From NCBI RefSeq assembly GCF_018502625.1, contig NZ_CP075566.1:6079001-6143000 (forward strand): a stretch of 64,000 nt of DNA, given 5' to 3'. The notes below the pieces were generated by a model that was given only the letters and a program-made list of their open reading frames with translations, was not told the DNA's origin and did no database searches. This stretch comes from Pseudomonas hormoni (GTDB taxonomy: Bacteria > Pseudomonadota > Gammaproteobacteria > Pseudomonadales > Pseudomonadaceae). Positions 57,395 through 64,000 of the stretch are shown here, in pieces. A program made the translations under genes and the position numbers. How positions within the stretch are numbered: the stretch's first letter is position 1; the number at the start of each line of letters is the position of its first letter.

Positions 57395-57416
57395 GCCGTT
57401 GTAGCGCTTCAGCCAA

Positions 57417-57449
57417 AAGCCCCGGCTCTGTGAGTCGGGGCTTTTTTTT
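57417..57449 (+). terminator. Rho-independent terminator of maeB
   Basis: AAGCCCCG and CGGGGCTT pair around an 11-base loop, followed by a T-run; it starts 22 bases after the maeB stop. Confidence 0.9.
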
Positions 57450-57480
57450 GCCTGCAAGTTTGTGTAGCCAGTGAGGGCCT

Positions 57481-57548
57481 CTTCGCGGGCAAGCCTCGCT
57501 CCTACAGGTTCGGTGCTATCCCTGTAGGAGCGAGGCTTGCCCGCGAAG
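57481..57548. repeat. REPIN, GTAGGAGCGAGGCTTGCCC group
   Basis: Perfect 28-base arms (core GTAGGAGCGAGGCTTGCCCG) with only a 12-base spacer, between the convergent maeB and mrcA genes. Confidence 0.9.
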
Positions 57549-57582
57549 TGGCCGGGACAGTCAGCGCGAATACCCAGGCAAT

Positions 57583-57619
57583 AAAAAGCCCCGCACTTCC
57601 ATCGAAGGCGGGGCTTTTT
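57583..57619 (-). terminator. Bidirectional-looking terminator downstream of mrcA
   Basis: AAAAAGCCCCGC and GCGGGGCTTTTT are perfect inverted copies around a short loop. T-runs follow on both strands, so it can stop mrcA transcription and any read-through from maeB. Confidence 0.9.
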
Positions 57620-57633
57620 CACAGCTATCGCGA

Positions 57634-60072
57634 TCAGAACAAATCGATCGGCGCCGCTTCATCCGCTGGCAGCGGGCTTCCCGGCGCGTTGCCGTTACCC
57701 AGCTCATTCACCGACGGTGGCGTGTCCTCGGCCTTGAACAGCTCGAAGTACGCGCCTGGCGTGCCAGGGCTGGCAGCGCGGCCACTGACCGGGTCAACCC
57801 GCAGGCTCAGAATGCCTTCCGGCTCTGGCTGCGTATGCGGCGGCTTGTCCTTGAGCGCGGCTGCCATGTAATTCATCCAGATCGGCAGCGCCACGGTGCC
57901 GCCGAACTCGCGTTTGCCCAGGCTTTCCGGCTGGTCGAAACCGGTCCAGACGGTGGTTACATAATCGGCGTTGTAGCCCGAGAACCACGCATCCTTGGAT
58001 TCGTTGGTGGTACCGGTCTTGCCCGCGATGTCGGGGCGACCCATGGCCAGTGCGCGGCGGCCTGTGCCGAGTTTGATCACGTCCTCGAGCATGCTGTTGA
58101 GGATGTAAGTGGTACGGCCATCGACAATGCGTTCGGCTACGGCTGGTGCCTGAGGCGTTGGCTGGCCCGGCGCTTCGCCCGGCGTCGCGTTGACCGTAAA
58201 GACCTCGGCGGCGGGGGCGGCAATGCCATCCGGGGCGACACCACCTTTCGGCACGCTCGGCGGGTTGGCGACAAACAGCGTGTCGCCATTACGGCTTTCG
58301 ATCTTGTCGATGATGTACGGGCTGACTTTGTAGCCGCCGTTGGCAAACGTGCTCCAGCCGGTGGCGATTTCCATAGGCGTCAGGGTCGCGGTGCCCAGGG
58401 CCAGCGACAGGTTGCGCGGCAGGTCCTGCTTGTTGAAGCCGAACTTGCTGATGTAGTCGATGGTGCGATCAACGCCCAGCGCCTGCACCAGACGGATCGA
58501 CACCAGGTTGCGCGACTTGTACAGCCCTTCGCGCAGACGGATCGGGCCGAGGAAGGTGTTGGTGTCGTTCTTCGGCCGCCAGACCTTGTCCAGGTATTCG
58601 TCGACGAACACGATCGGTGCGTCGTTCACCAGGCTGGCGGCGGTGTAGCCGTTATCCAGTGCGGCGCTGTAGACGAACGGTTTGAAGCTCGAGCCCGGCT
58701 GACGCTTGGCCTGCAGGGCGCGGTTGTAATTGCTCTGCTCGAAGGCGAAGCCGCCGACCAGCGAGCGAATGGCACCGTTCTGCGGATCAAGGGATACCAG
58801 CGCGCCTTGTGCTTGCGGGATCTGGCTGAACTTCAGTGAATTGTCCGGCTGGCGCTGCACGCGAATCAAGTCGCCAACTTGGGCAACATCCGACGGCTGC
58901 TTCGGGTTGGCGCCCATGCTGTTGGTGTTCAGGAATGGCCGCGCCCATTTCATGCTGTCCCAGCCAATATGCTCGTCGCCGGTACGGGTCATCACTTGCA
59001 GGCCGGTCTTGTCGACCTGGGTGACGATGGCGGGTTCAAGGCCGCTGATCGTGCGTTGCTTGGTCAGTTCGGTGGCCCAGGCTTCACGTGTCTTGCCCGG
59101 CAGGCGCGACTCGGGGCCGCGATAACCATGACGTTGATCGTAAGTCATCAAGCCTTCGTGAAGCGCGGTGTTGGCCATTTCCTGCAGGTTGCTTGGCACG
59201 GTGGTCGTGACGCGGAAACCTTCGGTGTAGGCATCGCTGCCATAGCGGCCGACCATTTCGGCGCGAGCCATTTCAGCGATGTAGGGTGCGTTCACTTCCG
59301 GGGTCGGCACGTGATAACTGGCGTTCAGCGGTTCGTTGATCGCAGCGGTGTAATCGGCTTCGGTGATTTTTCCGAGCTTGTACATGCGCCCCAGGATCCA
59401 GTCGCGACGCTCCTTACTGCGCGCCGGGTTGGCCAGTGGGTTGAAGCGCGACGGGGCTTTTGGCAGGCCGGCGATCATTGCCATCTGCGCCAGGCTGACG
59501 TCACGAATCGACTTGCCGTAATACACCTGCGCCGCCGCCTCGATGCCGTAGGCGCGGTTGCCCAGGTAGATCTTGTTGACGTACAGCTCAAGGATCTCGT
59601 CCTTGGTCAGCTGCCGTTCGATCTGCAGCGCCAGGAGGATTTCAGTGGTCTTGCGCGAAAAACTGCGTTCGCTGGTCAGGAAGAAGTTCTTCGCCACCTG
59701 CATGGTGATGGTGCTGCCGCCGGACTGAATGTGGCCACTTTTGACCAATTGGGTGGCGGCGCGCATCAGGCTGCTGGGATCGACGCCGTAATGGTTGGCG
59801 AAATTGTCGTCTTCAGCACTTAGTAACGCATTTATGAAATTGGGGGGAATGTCGGCGAAACGGATCGGAGTGCGGCGCATTTCGCCAAATTCTGCGATCA
59901 ACTTGTTATCACTGCTGTATACCCGTAGAGGAATCTGCAACTGAATGCTTCTCAGCGCCTCCACAGACGGCAATCCGGGGCTAAGGTAAAGAAAAGCGCC
60001 GCTCAGACCAAGAAGCAGTCCGCAGAAAACGGCGACGATGGACCAACCGAAAAACTTCAGCAGACGAATCAA
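57634..60072 (-). CDS. mrcA: Penicillin-binding protein 1A (bifunctional transglycosylase/transpeptidase)
   Basis: Class A PBP (ponA) making peptidoglycan in the periplasm. 812 residues. Membrane anchor about 8-30; GT51 glycosyltransferase domain about 55-225 with the catalytic Glu in LLSAEDDNFANHYGVD; transpeptidase domain about 420-740 with SxxK in PGSSFKPF, SxN in KSRNLVS and KTGTT near residue 682. An OB-like segment lies between. Divergent from pilM, the standard Pseudomonas arrangement. Confidence 0.97.
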   Translation of the reverse strand: MIRLLKFFGWSIVAVFCGLLLGLSGAFLYLSPGLPSVEALRSIQLQIPLRVYSSDNKLIAEFGEMRRTPIRFADIPPNFINALLSAEDDNFANHYGVDPSSLMRAATQLVKSGHIQSGGSTITMQVAKNFFLTSERSFSRKTTEILLALQIERQLTKDEILELYVNKIYLGNRAYGIEAAAQVYYGKSIRDVSLAQMAMIAGLPKAPSRFNPLANPARSKERRDWILGRMYKLGKITEADYTAAINEPLNASYHVPTPEVNAPYIAEMARAEMVGRYGSDAYTEGFRVTTTVPSNLQEMANTALHEGLMTYDQRHGYRGPESRLPGKTREAWATELTKQRTISGLEPAIVTQVDKTGLQVMTRTGDEHIGWDSMKWARPFLNTNSMGANPKQPSDVAQVGDLIRVQRQPDNSLKFSQIPQAQGALVSLDPQNGAIRSLVGGFAFEQSNYNRALQAKRQPGSSFKPFVYSAALDNGYTAASLVNDAPIVFVDEYLDKVWRPKNDTNTFLGPIRLREGLYKSRNLVSIRLVQALGVDRTIDYISKFGFNKQDLPRNLSLALGTATLTPMEIATGWSTFANGGYKVSPYIIDKIESRNGDTLFVANPPSVPKGGVAPDGIAAPAAEVFTVNATPGEAPGQPTPQAPAVAERIVDGRTTYILNSMLEDVIKLGTGRRALAMGRPDIAGKTGTTNESKDAWFSGYNADYVTTVWTGFDQPESLGKREFGGTVALPIWMNYMAAALKDKPPHTQPEPEGILSLRVDPVSGRAASPGTPGAYFELFKAEDTPPSVNELGNGNAPGSPLPADEAAPIDLF

Positions 60073-60174
60073 GGCTTTGGGATATCCAGGGCAAAGAATG
60101 AATGAGGCATCAGGGTTCAGGTTAAAAGGAGAACGACCCGCGCTTGACGTAAAAAGCGGAAAAAAACGCTGGGC

Positions 60175-60180
60175 ATTATA
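60175..60180 (-). promoter_or_regulatory. Probable -10 box of mrcA
   Basis: TATAAT on the minus strand, about 100 bases before the mrcA start. A matching -35 is only weak (TGACGC at 18-base spacing), so the promoter is tentative. Confidence 0.4.
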
Positions 60181-60261
60181 AGCATTTTTCCGTCGAGAGC
60201 GTCATTTGCGCTGCTGTCAAGACGGGTGGATGGAACGCAATGGACATTACAGAGTCCGTAA

Positions 60262-61352
<1,091 letters not shown>

Positions 61353-61353
<1 letters not shown>

Positions 61354-61916
61354 TGGCGCGGATCAACCTTTTACCCTGGCGCGAAGAACTGCGGGAACAG
61401 CGCCGCAAACGCTTCTTGCTGGCGCTGGTCGGTGTGCTGGTGGGGTCAGTGGCAGCGGTGCTGATTGCAGATCAGGCCATCAATGCTGCCATCGATCGAC
61501 AAGTCGTCCGAAACGATTACATCGGTAAACAGATTACGGTGGTCGACGAGCGGATCAAGCAGATCAGTGACCTGAAAGCCCGTCGCCAGCAACTGGTCGA
61601 GCGCATGCGCATCATCCAGGACCTGCAGGGCAACCGTCCGATCAGCGGGCGGATCTTCGATCAGTTGGCGCGTACCTTGCCGGACGGGGTGTATTTCACC
61701 GAGGTGAAAATGGAAGGCAAAACCCTGTCCATTACCGGCGCGGCAGACTCCAATAACCGAGTGTCAGACCTGATGCGCAATCTGGATGCATCGGACTGGT
61801 TCGACGCGCCGACCCTTACGGAAGTCAAGGCGACTACCGCCGGCCAGCTGGATCAGGCCAATGTCTTTCAATTGACCGTTCGTCAGACCCAGCCTGCTGC
61901 GGGGGCCGTTCAATGA
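61353..61916 (+). CDS. pilN: Type IV pilus assembly protein PilN
   Basis: Bitopic inner-membrane protein of 187 residues. The conserved N-terminal INLLPWREE (residues 4-12) is the tail bound by PilM; membrane helix about 22-44; a periplasmic coiled coil at 55-95, then a ferredoxin-like domain with LPDGVYFTEVKMEGKTLSI that pairs with PilO. The start shares one base with the pilM stop; pilO overlaps its end by 4 bases. Confidence 0.96.
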
Positions 61917-62536
61917 GTCCGGCCGAATGGTTTGAAGGCCTGCGCAAGATCGACATCAACGATCTGGACACCAACAACATGGGTTCCTGGCCCCCCGCCA
62001 TCAAGGCGCTGGCGGGTGTGCTGTTGATGATCCTGGTACTGGCGCTGGGCTACAGCTTTTCCATCAGCGACCTTGAGAGTCAGCTCGAACTCAAGCGCGA
62101 GGAGGAGTCGACGCTCAAGGAACAATTCGCGACCAAGGCGCACATGGCGGCGAATCTGGAGCTATACATCCAGCAGATGAAGGAAATGGAGAATTCCTTT
62201 GGTGTGCTCTTGCGACAATTGCCCAGCGACACCGAAGTGCCCGGTCTGCTGGAGGACATCACCCGAACCGGCCTGGGCAGTGGCCTGGAGTTCGAAGAAA
62301 TCAAACTGCTGCCGGAGGTCACCCAGCCGTTCTACATCGAGCTGCCGATCCAGATCACCGTCACCGGCGCGTATCACGACCTCGCCACGTTCGTAAGTGG
62401 CGTGGCCGGGTTGCCGCGAATCGTCACCCTGCATGACTTCGACCTCGCACCGGCCAACCCCGAGGGTGGGACGAAATTGCGCATGAGCATTCTCGCCAAG
62501 ACTTACCGCTATAACGACAAGGGGCTGCAGAAATGA
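61913..62536 (+). CDS. pilO: Type IV pilus assembly protein PilO
   Basis: 207-residue partner of PilN. Short cytoplasmic N-terminus, membrane helix about 28-48, periplasmic coiled coil (about 50-95, with LESQLELKREEESTLKEQF), then a domain with LRQLPSDTEVPGLLEDITRTG and YHDLATFVSGVAGLPRIVTL. PilN-PilO heterodimers align the inner and outer membrane parts of the pilus machine. ATGA overlaps on both sides. Confidence 0.96.
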   Translation: MSPAEWFEGLRKIDINDLDTNNMGSWPPAIKALAGVLLMILVLALGYSFSISDLESQLELKREEESTLKEQFATKAHMAANLELYIQQMKEMENSFGVLLRQLPSDTEVPGLLEDITRTGLGSGLEFEEIKLLPEVTQPFYIELPIQITVTGAYHDLATFVSGVAGLPRIVTLHDFDLAPANPEGGTKLRMSILAKTYRYNDKGLQK

Positions 62537-63060
62537 GCCCGATTCGTTTACTCGCAATGATTGGAATACTGATCGTTCTGACCGGTTGTGGCGGAAACTC
62601 TGACTTCAGCGACCTGGACGCGTACATGAATGAAATGCGCCTGCGTGCTCCGGGCAAGATTGAACCAACGCCGACATTCCGGTCTTACCCAACGTTCACC
62701 TATAACGCCGCCAACCTGCGAAGCCCGTTTTCCCGGCAGGTCAAAGTCGACCTGGCTGGCCAGAAACACGGCTCACGCAACGTCAAGCCTGATCCCAACC
62801 GGGTCAAGCAGTACCTCGAAGGTTTCAACATCGAGCAGTTTGAAATGGTCGGCACGATCTCCAATGCGGCTGGCTCCTTTGCGCTGTTGCGCGGGGCAGG
62901 CGGTGTGCATCGGTTGAAGGTCGGCGATTACCTGGGACGTAACGATGGCCGGATCGTCGCCATCAGCGGCTCGCAAGTCGATGTGGTCGAAATCGTTCCC
63001 GACGGCGAAGGCGCCTGGCTGGAACGGCCGCGGACCATCCCTTTGAAAGAGCACTCATAG
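62533..63060 (+). CDS. pilP: Type IV pilus assembly lipoprotein PilP
   Basis: 175-residue inner-membrane lipoprotein linking PilNO to the secretin PilQ. Lipobox LTGC with Cys19. A Pro-rich flexible part (about 40-75, TFRSYPTFTYNAANLRSPF) is followed by a beta-rich domain with EMVGTISNAAGSFALLRGAG and HRLKVGDYLGRNDGRI. Overlaps pilO by 4 bases; pilQ starts 13 bases after. Confidence 0.96.
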   Translation: MSPIRLLAMIGILIVLTGCGGNSDFSDLDAYMNEMRLRAPGKIEPTPTFRSYPTFTYNAANLRSPFSRQVKVDLAGQKHGSRNVKPDPNRVKQYLEGFNIEQFEMVGTISNAAGSFALLRGAGGVHRLKVGDYLGRNDGRIVAISGSQVDVVEIVPDGEGAWLERPRTIPLKEHS

Positions 63061-63073
63061 TGGAACTCGAATA

Positions 63074-64000
63074 ATGAACAGGATTTTCGCAACCTTCGGA
63101 CTATCGCTATGGATAGCGTTGCTGTCGCCGATGGTACAAGCGGCCAACCTCAAAGCGCTGGATGTCGCTGCGCTGCCAGGGGACCGCGTCGAGTTGAAGT
63201 TGTCGTTCGATGGAGCGCCCCCGACACCCCACGGTTACACGACGGAGCAGCCTGCGCGGATTGCCCTGGATCTGCCCGGCGTTGTCAGCAAGCTGGCGAA
63301 CAAGACCCGTGATCTTGGCGGTGGCAACGCCCGCAGCGCCACGGTGGTGGAAGCCAAGGACCGCACGCGGCTGATCATCAACCTGACTCAATTGACCCCG
63401 TACACCGCTCGCGTCGAAGGCAATAATCTGTTTGTGGTGGTCGGGCGCGGAACCAGTAACGCAGCCTCCACACCCGCAGCCAAACCGCCACGTGTCGCCA
63501 CGGCAACTCCGGCGCCGGTCAAGGCCTATACGCCAGTGAGCAAGGCGATCCGCGGCGTGGATTTCCAGCGCGGCACCCAGGGTGAAGGCAATGTGGTCAT
63601 CGATCTGTCGGATCCGTCCATTGCCCCGGACATTCAGGAGCGCGACGGCAAGATTGTCGTGGGTTTCGCCAGGACCCAATTGCCGGAACCCTTGCGGGTC
63701 CGTCTGGACGTCAAGGATTTCGCCACGCCCGTGCAATTCGTCAACGCCAGCGCCACGGGAGACCGTGCGATCATCAGCATTGAGCCCAGCGGCGCGTTCG
63801 ATTACTCGACCTATCAGACCGACAACAAGCTGACCGTCAGCATCCGCCCGATGACCGTAGACGACTTGCAGAAGCGCAACGCGGAGCGTTTTGCCTACAC
63901 CGGGGAAAAGCTCTCGCTGAACTTCCAGGACATTGACGTGCGCTCGGTGCTGCAACTGATTGCCGATTTCACCAACCTCAATCTGGTGGCCAGCGACACG
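63074..64000 (+). CDS. pilQ: Type IV pilus secretin PilQ, 3' truncated by the window
   Basis: Outer-membrane secretin of type IV pili. 309 codons are visible without a stop. Signal peptide about residues 1-22 (ending MVQAAN), then an AMIN domain (about 25-125), a Pro/Ala linker, a second AMIN-type domain (about 155-260) and the start of the STN/secretin N0 domain (LSLNFQDIDVRSVLQLIADF). The secretin channel itself lies beyond the end. It follows pilP as in the conserved pilMNOPQ operon. Confidence 0.95.
   Translation, partial: MNRIFATFGLSLWIALLSPMVQAANLKALDVAALPGDRVELKLSFDGAPPTPHGYTTEQPARIALDLPGVVSKLANKTRDLGGGNARSATVVEAKDRTRLIINLTQLTPYTARVEGNNLFVVVGRGTSNAASTPAAKPPRVATATPAPVKAYTPVSKAIRGVDFQRGTQGEGNVVIDLSDPSIAPDIQERDGKIVVGFARTQLPEPLRVRLDVKDFATPVQFVNASATGDRAIISIEPSGAFDYSTYQTDNKLTVSIRPMTVDDLQKRNAERFAYTGEKLSLNFQDIDVRSVLQLIADFTNLNLVASDT

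Noticed and set aside
1384..57548. Dispersed inverted repeats as insertion sequences or CRISPR
   Set aside because: They carry no transposase gene, are 65-150 bases long and are not in an array; the REP/REPIN reading fits better.

Overview
The window reads as one stretch of a Pseudomonas chromosome of the P. fluorescens type. The complete hut locus (hutF / hutCD / hutU...G), the class II PHA cluster phaC1-Z-C2-D with convergent phaF-I, the separate hisI and hisE genes next to tatABC, the ubiEJB group, opgGH and pilMNOPQ all occur in this arrangement in Pseudomonas, and the intergenic spaces are filled with REP/REPIN repeats typical of the fluorescens group. No tRNA, rRNA, prophage, insertion sequence or CRISPR array was recognised. 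Almost all of the sequence is ordinary core genome with high coding density.

Layout. 1-4.6 kb: 3' end of fbp, a DUF924 protein, an amino-acid-type chemoreceptor (minus strand) and two small lipoproteins. 4.6-19.5 kb: histidine utilisation. hutF points left; hutC-hutD, hutU, an NCS1-type permease, the hutXWV ABC transporter, two hutH paralogues, hutI and hutG point right. 19.8-23.4 kb: an orphan choline/betaine-type binding protein, an HSL-family hydrolase, pip and dtd. 23.7-28.1 kb: opgG-opgH (osmoregulated periplasmic glucans), closed by a strong terminator. 28.3-30.9 kb: a polar amino acid ABC transporter. 31-33 kb: a second chemoreceptor. 33.2-39.2 kb (minus strand): ubiE-ubiJ-ubiB-hisI-hisE-tatA-tatB-tatC-rsmE, tightly packed. 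39.4-46.5 kb: PHA metabolism, with phaI-phaF converging on phaC1-phaZ-phaC2-phaD. 46.8-54.5 kb (minus strand): a DUF971 protein, hslVU, an argS-SPOR pair and priA. 54.9-57.4 kb: rpmE, a thermonuclease-like protein and a short malic enzyme. 57.6-64 kb: mrcA (ponA) divergent from pilM-N-O-P-Q; pilQ runs off the end.

The hut genes form a complete five-step histidine-to-glutamate route (HutH, HutU, HutI, HutF, HutG) with two transport systems and the repressor HutC. The DNA in front of hutU carries a good sigma-54 -24/-12 element, a palindrome over the expected start site that shares its core with one between hutF and hutC, and further upstream dyads. This fits HutC repression combined with CbrB/NtrC-type activation.

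The most unusual item is the upstream HutH paralogue (14170-15693). It is intact and full length but has lost exactly the Ala-Ser-Gly triplet that forms the MIO cofactor, plus two other active-site residues. It is therefore probably not a classical histidase, while the neighbouring second copy is fully canonical. Other points of interest are 18 REPIN-type elements in several sequence groups, five of them inside the hut region, a terminator-like hairpin lying within the first codons of the thermonuclease gene, and dyads in the leaders of phaC1 and maeB.
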